From contig CAWZYM010000384.1 in assembly GCA_963966185.1 (NCBI GenBank), forward strand, positions 332,001 to 396,000: a stretch of 64,000 nt of DNA, written 5' to 3'. The notes under the pieces are model-generated. The model saw nothing but the letters and a program-made list of their open reading frames with translations. It ran no database searches and was not told the DNA's origin. A program made the translations under genes and the position numbers. Shown piece by piece: positions 37,401 to 50,900 of this stretch (positions are counted from its first letter, which is position 1; each line of letters opens with the position of its first letter). This DNA comes from Rhabditoides inermis (Eukaryota > Nematoda > Chromadorea > Rhabditida > Rhabditidae).

Positions 37401-37457
37401 CCGCTTTCGTTAGCAATTTTGTAACTGAAGTTTGCATGTATGAATGTTTTCCAGTCT
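34405..37457. other. Intergenic region with a large foldback element
   Basis: Besides the foldback at 35971-36950, there is a short tandem duplication of a CCAGACTACCTCACG unit near 34522-34558 and a direct repeat of a TTATACATAAATA..AGGAGGCATATTGG segment near 34813 and 35158. No gene was found. Confidence 0.6.
35971..36950. mobile_element. Large foldback element, about 980 bp with 340-bp arms
   Basis: Arms 35971-36311 and 36611-36950 are inverted copies with scattered differences and enclose a 300-bp non-palindromic centre. Ends read AGGGTGTTCTTAGATG and, inverted, AGGGTCTTCTTAGATG. Flanks are TTA/TTTA-like, so a TTAA-type target is possible but not exact. The open frames seen in the arms mirror each other and are not genes. 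Confidence 0.8.
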
Positions 37458-37958
37458 ATGCGTTTCCTTGTTGTCTTCTTTGCGATGCTCTGCATTGCCT
37501 TCGCCCCTCCGCCTCCCACGCGCCACCCATACAACGATCGTGAGTTATAAATAGGCGAGTGCTCTTGCAGCCTGCGGGAAAAGAAAATATTTGTGAATCA
37601 TTCGCAATTAGATAAATATTATATTCTTATAATATTTTCATAAACATGTATATAAATATGTAGTTCTTCTCACCATTCTTAGGGAGTATCAAAAACATGA
37701 GCACTTTTCATCTATTCTCGGATGATAAGAAAGACTGAATTAGAGCAATTGTGTCAATCATTGTGAGAACGTGTGATCGGTTCGACTGATGTTCTATAGT
37801 ACATCAGCCATACTATAATAGTGTAACAGTACAATACACAACACAAACAGTTGAGTCAAATGACTTTCTCGATTCCAGCCGATGAAGCAGTGGTGATTGT
37901 GCGCGTACTGGGAGATGGAATCGAGACGCCTTTCGAGGGAAGAGACAAGGTAGAGAGA

Positions 37959-37997
<39 letters not shown>

Positions 37998-38461
37998 GAT
38001 TCTTTTAGTCGAACCTTGTGGTGGAGTTCACCCTTGGCCAGCCTCTCGACGTGTCTGTTTGGAATGACATACCGGCGATGGTCAGCCTCGAGAAGACCTA
38101 TGGCGACGAGGTGACTACAGAAATCTCACACTCTCTTTCTAGTTATAATATAATATCCCACGAACCGCGAGAGTACCACGTTCACACCTACGCATTTTCA
38201 GATGATGAAAGCTGTGCGACTGGGTCTGCTGGACACACACATCGAACAGATGGCTAACAATCTATTGACTCTGGTGCGGGAGAGAGAGAGAGAGGAGAGA
38301 GAGAGATAGAGAAAGAGAAAGATAGTTGACGTTTTACAGGCCTTCATCTCCCCGGAAGACCGTCTCTTCCACTATGTGCATTATCTGAACCCCACTGACC
38401 CTAAAGCCCTCAAGCACTACTACAGACAACTAAACAAGGTGAAACATTCTCCTTCTCTATC

Positions 38462-38518
<57 letters not shown>

Positions 38519-38731
38519 GTCTCTCTCTGTCTGTCTCTCTGTCTCTCTCTCTATCGCTCTCTCTCTCTTCTCCCTCTCTCTATCGCTCTCTCTTCTCTTT
38601 CTCTCTCTCTCTCTCTCACTCTCTTTATTCACCAGGTCTCCACGTCTTTCTAGATAATGATATTTCAGGCGATGTCCGATAGCGGCATTCTCCTGGAAGT
38701 CCAGGCAGAAGTCAAGAAACCAGGAAACTGA
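37458..38731 (+). CDS. Small secreted protein of unknown function (162 aa)
   Basis: Exons: 37458-37539, 37879-37949, 38009-38110, 38202-38273, 38340-38438, 38669-38731. The signal peptide starts MRFLVVFFAMLCIAFA and is followed by a Pro-rich PPPPTRHP. The rest contains DEAVVIVRVLGDGIETPF, then SNLVVEFTLGQPLDVSVW, and ends VKKPGN. No cysteines are seen in the mature part. The family is not recognised. A TTCCAG acceptor lies three bases before the ATG, which suggests spliced-leader addition. Three of its five introns begin with GA or CT microsatellites right after the donor. Confidence 0.7.
38459..38622. repeat. CT microsatellite in an intron
   Basis: Begins about 20 bases after the donor at 38438, with CTGT and CTAT interruptions that make it imperfect. 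GA arrays follow the donors at 37949 and 38273 of the same gene. Confidence 0.9.
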
Positions 38732-40184
38732 TCTGATCATTAAATATCTCCAATACGTCATGAATAATGATTCTGTGTTGTTTCTGTTAGTTTTGTATGA
38801 GAACCATTCATTTGTACGCAAAAAAAAACTATGTTTCAAGTTTACATTATTTTTCGGTAAACAAAATCAGAAAATACATTTTCGTTGTTAAAAAATGGAA
38901 ATAATTATATTTTCATGTTTCTATATCTTTTTGCGAAGAATATGAATTCAGCAAAAATTTCGACCCTGGCAGGACTCGAACCTGCAATCTTCGGTTTAGG
39001 AGACCGACGCCGTATCCATTGGGCCACAGGGCCACGTCTGGTTCACTGCTAGATAGAACAGATGATCTGTGGTAGGAACAAAAAGAAATTCAAGATAACT
39101 ATGAATATTGTTGTACTTACATATTGTATCGAACGAGTAAGTATCTGATATTATCACATAACTCTGTAGGAAGACCGAGTTTCTTGTTGAAGTGTTCATA
39201 TGATTTCCAACTGCAATAGAGAAGAGGAAAACAGAGAAAAGAGATAGGGAAGAAGAGAGACTGGAGTGAAAGAGAGTAAAGGGAGGATAGAGAGAAAGAG
39301 AAAGCAGTGTTGTCAATTGTGTGTGCTGACAGAGGTCTCACCTATTATGCAAAGCAGCGTGAGAATGCTAACAAACCGAAGCGAGAATATCTTCTAACCA
39401 TTCATTTCCTTCTGCCGCACCACAAAAGTGCATACCTTGTAAACTTTATTTGACATTACTGCTATGTCTCCTGCAAGTAACATATGTTGATCGGCGATGC
39501 CCCGAGGGCATTTCACAATGATCCCCGAGTGAGAGAGAGGGGCGAGAGTGTAAAGAGAGAGTGGGCGCGTCGGCTGGCAGCAGTCAGCCACCCACTCTCA
39601 TTGATCCATCAGCTGTTACCGATCCGATTATCGATCCGTATCGATTGCATTCATGCTTATCGATTACCCGTGGCGCGTTTCCGAGAAGGAGACAGGTTCT
39701 CATGTTTTCTTTGTGTGTGTGCCTATTTCAGGTGATCCGAGAAGAGTGAGATTGATTTTTGGCGGTGAGAGAGAGCGTGCGTTATAGTGAGTTGTGAACT
39801 GGAGGTCTGTCCGCATTATTGTTTATTCGGCAATTACATTTTTCTGAACCTCGTCTGCGTGCGAGGGCTAATCTCGTTTTTGTTCCACCATGTTTTCATC
39901 GCTTCGTTATTCTATTCGCTGTGCTGCGTGCGTTCTTGTGTTGTGGTGAATGTGAATCATTCCTCTCCACACCACTCTCCTCACGCTTCCGATCCTTCGC
40001 CATTTTTACGTTTTGCATTACGTATTGTTTACTATCCTTTACATACTTTCTTCAAATTTGAAAACAAAAGAATGGAGGAAATATCCTGTCTCCTGTCCGC
40101 GAAAACCATCGCCCTGCGTCTCAACGAATATCAATGAATGTGCAATTGTACAAACATATATCGTCGACGTTGCTTTTCAGTGCC
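38732..40184. other. Intergenic region with one tRNA gene
   Basis: Apart from the tRNA-Arg at 38961-39033 there is a purine-rich patch near 39230-39305. The interval then leads to the acceptor-like TTTTCAG at 40175-40180 before the next gene. No coding region was supported. Confidence 0.6.
38961..39033 (-). tRNA. tRNA-Arg (anticodon CCT)
   Basis: 73 nt folding as a standard cloverleaf: acceptor GGCCCTG/CAGGGTC with one G-U, discriminator G, a D arm with AATGGATA loop, anticodon stem TCGGT/ACCGA around CTCCTAA, a five-base variable region, and T arm GCAGG-TTCGAGT-CCTGC. No intron. This is the only tRNA-like sequence in the window that looks fully functional. Confidence 0.93.
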
Positions 40185-40359
40185 ATGGTGAAGGTGGTGT
40201 CTGACGGGCAGTATGTGCCGTGGTACTCGCGGCGCTCCTGCCCCGTCTTCTGCTTCCCCTGTGTACCCGTATACATGGGAGTCTGGAAGGGACGGTGGGT
40301 AGAGATAGATAACCTTAGTCAGATAACAAAGAGGTTGAAAGAGAGAGAGAGAGATAAAG

Positions 40360-40390
<31 letters not shown>

Positions 40391-41565
40391 TAGAGAACCG
40401 TGCTCCCTTTTCAGCAAGGCTGTGCTGATCATCGGCGCCGTCCTGTTCTGTATCGGTGTGATGATGGCCCTTGCCACCCTTCTCGCCTGTGTCGCCACCG
40501 AGTGCGCCGCACTGTCAGTCAAGTTTTTTTCTTAATTTGCATCTCGAATCAAATAAAATCATAGTATAGATCGTAAGGTGGTATCCACAAATCTGCACGT
40601 GCAACTTATAATAAAGCCGAAGCCAGACTGAAACTAAAAATGACTTTTGTATAGAGGGCATACTAAGAAATTTTGATACAATCGACTGTAGTATATGTCT
40701 AATCTAGTTGGTTGAGTGCGGGCGGTCTGCTTCCCCTGGCGATCATCCTCATCATCGTCGGTCTGCTGCTCGTCCACTGTGGATGGGCCGCCCATCTACT
40801 CGACGACAACGGAGAACTGGAGATCAAGTCGGTCACACCAACATGTCCTCTGTCTGTCTTGTGGCACGTGTAGAGCAGATCGTGCATCGTTGTATACGTA
40901 CTGTTAGATGAGGGAAAGAGTGACATTGTAGATTGTAGGAAGACGACGACGACCACGACGACGACGTACCGCGACGCGGAGGGCCAGCCCGACCCGGCAG
41001 AGCAGCTCATCTTCCAAAGCGCATACAGGTACTGCTACAAACGATGAAATTAAAAAAAAATCATTCGGTTGCGATATGCTCTCTGCAACCAGTAGTCTCC
41101 TATTGACAGAGGGATATGCGCTTTCTACTTCCGTATATTGTTATTCAATTCCATGTTCTTACTATTCTTGTTGATGGGATGAAAATATGACAATATTATC
41201 ACAATCGTAATGTATAAAAATACACATATTGTGTTGCAGGGAGTCTGCTCCGCAGGTGCGCCAGGGCTACTGGCAGTTCGAGGACCGCGAGGCGTGGCAG
41301 ACTGCCGCCAACCCCTACCCCATCCAGTACGTCTTACTCCCTCGCTCACTAATTCACTCACTGACTCTTGTTTCATTTTTTCTCCCTCTATATTTATATA
41401 TATATATATATATTTCTCTGCCTCCCTGATTTTTTCATTTGGTGATGACCAAATTTGTAGGAAAGACCTATACAGAGAAAGAGACAGACGTAAACAAAGA
41501 GTTCATGAAGAATATAATTTTTCAGGTCGACCCTGAAGCCGTGTCTGGAGCGCATTCCCTATTAA
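40185..41565 (+). CDS. Small two-helix membrane protein of unknown function (181 aa)
   Basis: Exons: 40185-40294, 40415-40513, 40708-40827, 40939-41028, 41240-41326, 41526-41565. The N terminus is Cys-rich (RRSCPVFCFPCVPVY), possibly palmitoylated. Two hydrophobic helices follow, about residues 38-64 (AVLIIGAVLFCIGVMM) and 73-93 (LLPLAIILIIVGLLLVH), then a polar tail with a Lys-Lys-Thr(8) run and a WQFEDREAWQ segment. No signal peptide is seen, and the family is not recognised. Exon 3 could start nine bases later, at a TTGAG acceptor, without changing frame. A TTTTCAG lies four bases before the ATG. AATAAA follows at 41690. Confidence 0.7.
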
Positions 41566-41689
41566 GTGTCATAACCACTGGACCACCCACAAAGCTTTGC
41601 CCGCCCAAAGAATCACAGATCTGCTTTACTACTGAACGAATATGAGTATTGATGTTTGTAAATGTTCATGTATACTTTAATGAATTTGC

Positions 41690-41695
41690 AATAAA
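41690..41695 (+). terminator. Poly(A) signal of the two-helix protein gene
   Basis: AATAAA 125 bases after the stop codon at 41565. Confidence 0.5.
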
Positions 41696-42226
41696 TTTTT
41701 TAAGTAATACTTCTGAATAAAATATATTTCAAAAAATTCTCCGAATGTATTGAATTCGCACGCACAAATGTCTAGTGACAATTTCGATTTTCGCGTCTCT
41801 TTTACGGCTTCTCTGGAAGAAACCGCACTACGTTTTGTTGCCACGCAACACGCATTTGATTTACCAGTTTTCTGAAGTTTTACTAGCATTTGGTGTTTTG
41901 AACGTGCATTTCAAAAATAGATAAAAAAAGAAATGTATCCGTTTCAATCATTGTCAAGTCTTTAACATTGCGTTGTTCACTCGAAAACGGAAATGTTTCA
42001 AATTGAACAGTTTTTGATTCGTTACCATATGTGCGCGTGAGCATTGTTCATGTATAATATATTCATAACTGAAGACGATATTTTAATACATTGTGTATAT
42101 GTTCTTTGTTATCTGTTTCGTACACGCCTATTCGTGTATGTCTATTATACACCTCTGTCTTCGCACCCCTTCCTGCTGCATGCCGTGTCCATCCCTCCCT
42201 CACTCCGTTCCGTTGCAGGCGTGTCG
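41696..42226. other. Intergenic region before the ACBD3-like gene
   Basis: AT-rich sequence without a gene. It ends in a pyrimidine-rich CTCCGTTCCGTTGCAG acceptor eight bases before the ACBD3-like ATG, which suggests spliced-leader addition or an upstream non-coding exon. Confidence 0.5.
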
Positions 42227-45200
42227 ATGTCGTCTCCATCCGCAGGGACGGGCGTGTCCGCCCCTCCTCCACCCGCCTCCGCCGTCTCCGAGGCCGCCCT
42301 CGTAGAGAGCGAGTTCGGAGCCCCCCTCGAACACCTATACAAGATCGCCGTCAAGTTCTACAAGGGTACGTGTATTTTCATTTTATATTTACTTGCACAG
42401 CTTGCTTACACGCGTTTCTTGTCCGGCCTTGCCAAATCGTTGTGTTGTAAATGTAGTGTAGATTGTAGATGATTTAATGTTGTCCGTCGTTGTCGAACAG
42501 TCGAACTGTGGTGTGTTGCAGAGAACGAGAAGAGCGGGGAGCATGTGTTGTCGTACGAGGATCGCACCAAGCTCATGGCGTACAGCAAGCAGGTATGCAC
42601 GTTCAACCAGTAAATCTTTGTTAAAATTTGTTAATAGTGTAGTGAACGTGCTAGTTGTAGTAAGAATTTACGCAAATTCAGAGCAGAGCAGACTGTGGAT
42701 AGACGAATATTGGTAATACATTTAACTGTCCGGACTATGTGGTGTATATGTGTACCGCTTTATCGATCGATTGACTCATTACCTGTCAGGTGCGTTGTGG
42801 TCCGTACACGGAGGAGCAGTCGGACGTGGGATGGCTCGACTTCACCGGCGGAGACAGACAGTCAGTGTTTTTCTTCGGTTATTATTACATTTTTTACTAG
42901 TGATTTCGAAGTACTCAGCATCAACAATTATCTTCTTCATCTACTAATGGTTTTTGTTAATATCCTGTAGCGTACATATTCCATTGCTACAAGCTACAAC
43001 CGATATGATAGTTTGTTGAGTGGGTGATGAGTGTCTGTGTATGTGTCAAATCACGGTGTGATAACATTACAGATACACAAACTCACACGGAATAGGATGG
43101 GTTACTCAGTGGGTGAATGTAGGGAGGAGGCGAACTGACGAACATGCATTCTTTCTAATCCCTGCGCGTCCGACGAGTTCTTTCCATGTTCACGTCGTGT
43201 CTTATGACGAAAAGTTAAATATCTAAATCCCTTCTCTGGAAGGAACGCTTCTCTCTCTCCCCCTCTAATTCTCTCTTTTCCTGCCTCTTCTCTCTTCCCT
43301 CTTGCATACGCCTTTTCGACTATCCTGATATGTGAGAAGTGAGACAAGCGAGATGTTTTGTGTTGCTTTTCCCGCCAAGCTTCTAATTCGAGCGTGCTAT
43401 CTACATCTTACTCATCAATATGTTTCACTTCTATGAATGAATACCAGTTCAGTTAATGCTATGTTGCTTCTTGGTAATCCATATACTATTCAATAACGCT
43501 ATACGTGGCGTACCGTGATTGTATGTGGTTGTGATTCGCGGCCGTGTCTTGATTGAGTGAGGGAGGGGGAGAAGGGGGTGAATATCGCATTTTGTGATTT
43601 GTGAATGGCGTGTGTCGTTGTCGGAGACGGCGTCGACTGGTCGGTAATGCGATTGGGAGGAGGGGAGGAGAGGATGCTCATCTGCCGATCTCGCTACACT
43701 AGACACTAGACCCCCTTCTTGCCTGCTCCCCTGCCTCTGCCATCAACCTTGTACACAATACTGTACTTGAATTTGTATGGAGTATGATATTTTATAGTAG
43801 ATAGTTGGTTTTTTTCTACCACAGTATATCCCTACCTCATTTTGGATTGTTGCAGTGTGTATATTATATATGATACATCTGTAGCTGTAGATTTGCACAA
43901 TAATGTTTTCTGTGTTTTGTTTCATTCATCGTGACATGTTTACCAAGTGCTGTTGACGCGCCATTTATAGAAGTGCACTAGGAGCAGTACGTTGAAAAGT
44001 GCGAGTGGAAGTCAATTGGTAGTCGCGCGGGCGTCTTTCTCTCTCCTCTTCTCTCCGTCTTCCGATTAGCTCGTCCGAACAGCGGCTCTCTGCTGTTGAT
44101 GTGTGCGTGCGTGTGTGTATGTGAGGGTAATTGAGTTACCGTCTCTCCCTCTCCCACCCCAGCCCAAATCGGCGTTGACCGCCAGAACGCAAGAGGCGTC
44201 CTGCGTCCGGATCCTAGCCGAGATTCAAGTGGTGTGTGGTGTAGTGAAGCTATAGCGACTGCGACACGCCCATCAAGTTGCTTGTCTCTGAGTTGGGTTT
44301 TGTTGGCTGTTCCGGCGACGATTTGGAATGTTTTCACCTGCTCTATTCGGGTTCACGAGATTTGTTGTTGTTTCTGGGCGAATGTGGTGTTTTGTTTCTC
44401 TGCTTGATACAATAATTATCTCTTTTGGTGTAGATTTCTTTTTTTTTTCAAAATATTATAAGTTCTCGCAACGCGATTTGTGGAATAGCGGAATTGGTCT
44501 CTTTCTCTCTCCCTCCCTCCTCTCTCTCGTATCCAATACTCACTACATGCTAATTTTATTTCTGGAGAGATTGGGTGAGTGGAGGGGGAATGATTGGGAG
44601 AAGCTCGTGAATTGCTGGTGATCAGGGCATATTTTGGTCGTTTTCGTCGTCGGGTGTGATTTGGATGTCGTCCTCCCTCCCCGTCTCGCCTCGACCCTCC
44701 CCCGCTCTTTCATTCAACTGTAAACAATTTGAAAGTGGAAGAAGGTGGTTAGTGGAGAGTGAGAGTGAGGGCCACAGCAGTCCAGTGTGCAGTAAAAGGA
44801 GCGTGCTTGGTGTTTTTTTCCGTCCACCATGAAATGTTTCTCTGATAGATTTTCTTATGCAAATTGGTGATTCCTCATTTATAGTTTTCGCAGGTTAATG
44901 ATTTGTGATATCATTGCAGTGAGTGGCTACAACAGTGTTCTCCTTTTTTCTATGATTGCGCGCTAATTTGTCAAAGTGGTCGCGGTCGAGATTGGCTTCG
45001 AGCTTGGAGTTTCTCCAGTGGGAGATTCTCGAATGTCCTTCTTCTCCTCTCTTGTTGTCTTTGAGTCGATTAGCGTCGATTCGTCACTGTCACGTGTGTA
45101 CATTGGGGAGTGCCTGTGTCTGATGAATTGTGTTGAATGCGGATGAGGAGAAGGGAGGGGGGAGGGTTGGATCCAGGCAGGCAGGGCGGGCTGTCCGGAC

Positions 45201-46682
45201 GCCTCATCCTATACACAAGGGAAAAGAGAGAGTGTCAAAAAGGGAGATAGCCAGAGAGACAAGGGAGAGAGAGATTCCGCTTCCGATTTCACCTTCTTTT
45301 GACGCGTGGCATTGCACATTTTGGGTTTTATTTGTGATTGTCTTTGTGATGGGCTCGTATTTCCATTCTATTGTCTATTTGTAGTTGATAAATCAGGTTT
45401 GTTGGTATTCCGCATATTCTTTTTTAACAGCATCATTTTTCTGCGTATGATTCTTGATGCTTACAGTTTTTAAAAAATACGTGAGCCTAAACTGTGAGCA
45501 TCTTGGCTCTAGGCTAGTCAGTCTGATTTCCTTGGCAGTCTTGACAGATAAGGTGAGAGGGGGAAAACGGGATTTGGTTATCGTCTTACACTTCCTCTCT
45601 TCTCCTCTCTCCAGTGTCTCCTTTCTCTCTATCTGACTTGGCAGATTTAGACTCGAGATGGAGGATTTCGAGTCGGCTAACGGGCAAAATCCAGGAAAGT
45701 CTAGAGTGACGTTTCAAGAGCACACGGATCGAGTCGTGTTTCAGTGTGCAGGTGCACATTAGAAGAATTCGATTCTGGAGGACTGTTTTTTTGTTGTTGT
45801 ATGATCGAGAACGATGCTCGACAATTGTAGAAGACTAAAGTAGCGGGCAGACTCAAATCCTAGGGTCAGAAACAGGCTCAGATTTGTATCTGAGGGTCGG
45901 AAAGAGGTTCAGGTTTTGGGTCAGATTTGCCTCAGATTTTGCCTCAGGTTCTTTCCCCAGCCTCAGAAGTAGGGTCAGATTGTTGCTTCCCGTCGAAAGA
46001 GGCCAAACTCCGATTTGTCCCGCTACGAAATTGGGGACATGGTAACGGCCAGTCAGCACACCGTCCAGGTTCAGAAAAGTGCGCCAAGAATGGGCGGCCC
46101 AGAAAGCAGCCATACTCTCAGATTCTCTGCGAGATCAATCTCGAGTTCGCCCCTTTCGGCGGGAAGCAACAATCTGACCCTCTTTCTGAGGCTGGCGAGA
46201 CAATCTGGGGCAAAATCTGAGGCAAAATCTGACCCACTTTCCGAGCCTCAGATACAAATCTGAGGTGTTTCTGAGGCAAAATCTAGCCCTAGATTTGAGT
46301 CTGTCTTCCGCTTAAAGAGGGAAGAGGATAGAGGGTTGCTGGTGCGGGATGGATGATTAGATTGTCTCAGTGCATATCCTCTTATCCTTTCCGCGCGCCC
46401 AAAAGGGATAGAGAAGGGGGAGGGAGGGCCAATGAGAGTATTGCATCTCGCAGTCGCCAGCCAAACCAATGAATTAACGAAATGTATTCTTTTTAACTAC
46501 ATATGAATGTCATCGATACTTATCATTGTATCTGAGTTTCATATTGCGCGTATGCTCGACGGCTTGACCTTCCTTGTTTTGTATCGGAGTGAGATTGATG
46601 TCGGAATGCCCTCGGGGATTGGAACGAAGAGGACGAGCCAGACGACGCGTCAAGACCTGTTGTGGCGTCGGCATATGAACGA

Positions 46683-46737
<55 letters not shown>

Positions 46738-47848
46738 AGGGATGCGGACCTTGTAAATAGGAAATTGTCCGAGGTGAAGGGGGGGGTGGCGAGGTTCCTT
46801 TTCCTGTGAGCGAAAATGTCCATGTCCTCGAATTTGGTTGACGGATGATTGTGACGTTTTCCTCCACACCGTAGTTTTTTTTTAAATGTTGTCATTTTAT
46901 ATTCTGTTATTGGTTAGTATCAAAATCAAAACACCATTGCCCATGTTTTACACCTCTTCAATCGACAATACCACTTGAAGACGCTAATTTTCGGGCGGCG
47001 TGGCGCAGAATTGAGTGTTCCTATGGTTGTGTTCTTAACTTTGCTGTAACTTTTGAATTCATAGAAAAAAATATACGAGAACGCATACGAGACGAATACA
47101 TTTTTCGATATGATTGAGATTTGAGAGGATAATCCCTTTTTGAGGCAGTGAGTGGGAGAAAGGAGCAGATGCTTTCGTGTGTGTTTGGAAGAGGGCATGG
47201 GGAGAGAAGAGACGACACTCTCTTTGTTTCCTTGTTTCTCCGCGCTTGTTCTCGACTCATTGAAAACTGCTGCTCATGGCGAACGGCGTCCATCATCTCC
47301 CTCTCTCTCCTCTCTCTCCCTCTCTCTCTCCTCTCTCTCTCCCTTTCTCTCCCTCTCTCCCTCTCTCTTCCTCTCTCTCCCCCTCTCTCTTTCTCTCTTT
47401 ATATTTTCTGCAAATTGAGGGAGTGTTTTGTACCTTTCGACTTTTGCAAATGGATGTTGCGGCGAAAGAGAACGATGCATTAAAAGCTTATGTAATTTTT
47501 CTACAGTTATCATTAACGACTAACGATATGTTTTCAAGTGATATGTTTGTAAATTTTAAAGAATATAATATGTTTGCGCCTTGCGCTTCCTAATTTCTCT
47601 AATGATATGTGCTTATCAATTATCGGTATATGTGTTATGCGCGGTACTTTTTACTAGGGTTTGGCAATGCAATGAAGTGTTGGTGAGATGATTGGAGACT
47701 TTGCTTTTCGAACTCAAATATCCGGCCAATCTCTTCTTTCTCTGTGTATAGATATGTTTGCATTGAATACAAATTGACAACACATGTGGTCATGTCGATT
47801 CCGAAATATGCACGTATCTAAATGTGTTTTGTTCGGATCTCTTCGCTG

Positions 47849-47902
<54 letters not shown>

Positions 47903-50900
47903 AATCTTTCTGTGAAATAAAAAGATTTCTGTACTTATAGATTATAAATAATTCGATTACACTGTAATATTTTTGTAATATTTTTAAACTAAGGTCTGTT
48001 TTAGGCGTGCTTGGCGTGAGCTGGGTGGTCTGTCTCGTGGCGAGGCAATGGCGGGTTTCGTGTTTCTCGTCGACCGCGTCTGCCCTCCCTTCAAGCAGTT
48101 CGTCCACGCGGAGAGGAGGCTCAAGGGGTACGCGAGTGGGTTCCATCCACTCTCTATTGCCACTCTCAACTCTCTTTCCACAACCACAATACACGATGAC
48201 ATTATGATTGTGAGAAGATTGTTACGGTCCCAGTGTGTGGTACACAAAACCTGTGGACAGCTGCGAAAAGATTGTTAGAATGTTAGAATGTTGGGTGAAT
48301 GATTGAATGAAGAAAAGATTCTCGAAAGATTCTAAGATCCATTTTGGACAAAAATTTACCTTCTTTGACAAATTTCATCTTAGAACCCCTCTGAAAGTAC
48401 AGAGTGCATGGATCTACTCATTATTCCCCGCCCCGCTCATCTCACGATTCGACTTAATGCGATTCTACCATAGTACCGTAATCCTAATTAATGAATTATT
48501 GTTGCTTGATTGTAAAAGTTTGGTGCTTTGGCGAATAACCAATGCAAGTTATACCACTAACAACCTAGTCAATAAGGGCAAGTTAGCTATATTTCTAAAA
48601 CCGTGCTGTATCTGTCAGTTCGAGTTTGCCTCGCGAAACCATCTAGGAATGACTTTACGGGAAACGATCTGCTGCCAGTCACGTATCCGAAAAAGGGTAT
48701 GCGAGGTAGAAAGGGAGGGAGGGAGTCTATTCTGTATTTACTGTGGCTCTCCACTGTTTGGGTTCGGAAGACGAGGCAGAGACGCAGCGTGGGCACGCCG
48801 TCTCGACACGCCATCGATCTCCTCGCCTCACATGGACACGGCGAGAGTCGAGATGGCAGGGATGCGGGGGGTGGGATGGCCGCCTGTGTGTGGCGATGGG
48901 AGAGGAGCAGACGAGAGGGGGCGGAGGCGGGGCCAGGCTGATGTAGCCATAATTGGCGGCGTCTCGTGTAGCAGTGCCGGACGAAGAGAAGGCAGTGCGG
49001 GCGTTAGACGATGTGTTCTGTGTCTTATTGTGTTGCGTTATCATTTCACGACTTCTGGTTTTCTTTCTGATTAGTATTGTTTGTATAATAAGAATAATAA
49101 TTTATATATCTGATCAATAATATGCTTGAAGCTATAATCAAATGATTTATGCAAGTGTTTTGTTTGCAGTTCGGACGAGCCAGTTCCGCTGGGAGTGCGG
49201 GGAATCAAGGAGGACACGCCAGAGGAAGACGAGGTGGGCAGAGAGGGGGGAGAGAGAGAGAGAAAGAGAGAGGGGAGGGGGAGGGTGGGAGGGGGGAGAG
49301 AACGGGAACGGGAGGGAGAGGGATATAATGATATGGAGTATGGAAATAAAGATGGAAGGAGAGTAAGAAGGAACTAATCATACTATGTAATGAGCTGCTT
49401 CATTGCAGTGCACTCGCATCTCTCCCACCTTTCAGCCGCCGCCCGTCGACTTTCAGATATACGAGGCTCAACGGTGAGAACTTGTGATTTAACTATTTGT
49501 TAATTGACTGATCAGTTTTTCTTTCGGTTTCTTTGTATTCAGTAGTGTGCTGTGTAGACTCATTTTGGCAAACAATATCCACACGCAAGCCCAAACTGGG
49601 CTGGGCTTGCGTGCGAATATTTGTTTGCACGTTTTCTCGGAATCGACTAGATAGGATTATGAATGCGCAATGCGTTATACGCGATAGATAACCGTGCATG
49701 TTGCATTTCATCGTAGAGTTGTAATAAACAAAGAGAGACGAGAGACGAGAGCTATTTTCTGTAGTGTGCTTCAAAAAAGAATCAAATGATGCTGAGTGCG
49801 CGAAAACTATATATTCTACGTTGGATCATTGATTAAATATGGTTGGAGTAGTAGTAAAAAATAGCGTTCTATTGAACCCTAACGATTGGTTTTGTGGGTG
49901 ATTGTTGGGTCCATTAATGTGTTGTGTTGTTGCAGGAAGCAGATCCAGGAGGCGCTGAACGCACAGACCTTCTCGCAGTTCCACGCCTACGCACAGCAGC
50001 AGCTGCCCGGTCAGCCAGAACAGGTATGACTGCTTGTACCTTTCCACCGATCGGTTAGGACAGGGTTCGTCCCCCTTTTCACTTTATGGCCGCCTGCCGA
50101 CAGACTTGTGCGAAATGACCGACCCAATACGGGTACTTTAACGTGGTTCCCACAGCAGTTTTTGGTGCTTATTGTGTTGTAGTTATTTTAGCGTTTATCA
50201 GGAATGTTGAATGATCCGTTTATTGAAGAGGGTGTCTGGGTGTAATTTACAATAATTGCGTTGTTTTGATGGATGGTGTATAGTACAGGCCTGTGGCGGT
50301 GAGAGTTTCATGATGAGAAAAACTATATAGGATGTTTAGGGAGACTGAGGACGGGGTGAGAGAGAAGAGGGGAAGAGAGAAGAGAAAGGCTACATTTGAG
50401 AGAGGGGAGTCGAGATCGAGAGTCGTCTAGGCAACAACAAGAGAAGGCGAAGGAGTGAGGAAGTGATTATTTACGTAACAGGAATAGCATTGACAGGGTT
50501 GCGAAAATGAAGGAAGAGAGAGAGACATGGATGGAGTAGTAATTATGAATGGACTACCTAATGAAGGGATGGATCGATGTGATGATGGATTCATTTGTGA
50601 AAGAAGATATATGCATGAGACATTCGTTCTCTGTTTTCCTTTTATATATAGTCGGTTTGGATCCTATATGCCATCCGTGACATTTCACAAGTTGTGCAGT
50701 TTTGTGCAACACAACATGTATGTCAACAAATATCCAAAACGCGTCCATGATTAGGAATCGAACCCATGAGCAGCACGCAGCGATTGCGCACTGGCGGCGC
50801 GCTCTACCACTGTGCCATAGAGACAGTGGTTAAGAGAGCGAAGAGAGAGCACATGTAGCTCCACTGCCCACTTGAGTGTACAATAATGAGAGATAACGAG

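Noticed and set aside
43978..44337. 119-codon minus-strand open frame in ACBD3-like intron 3
   Set aside because: No splice partners or domain, and low-complexity His/Thr content.
48307..49074. 255-codon open frame in ACBD3-like intron 4
   Set aside because: No homology, no coding-like codon use and no splice or promoter context; probably chance.
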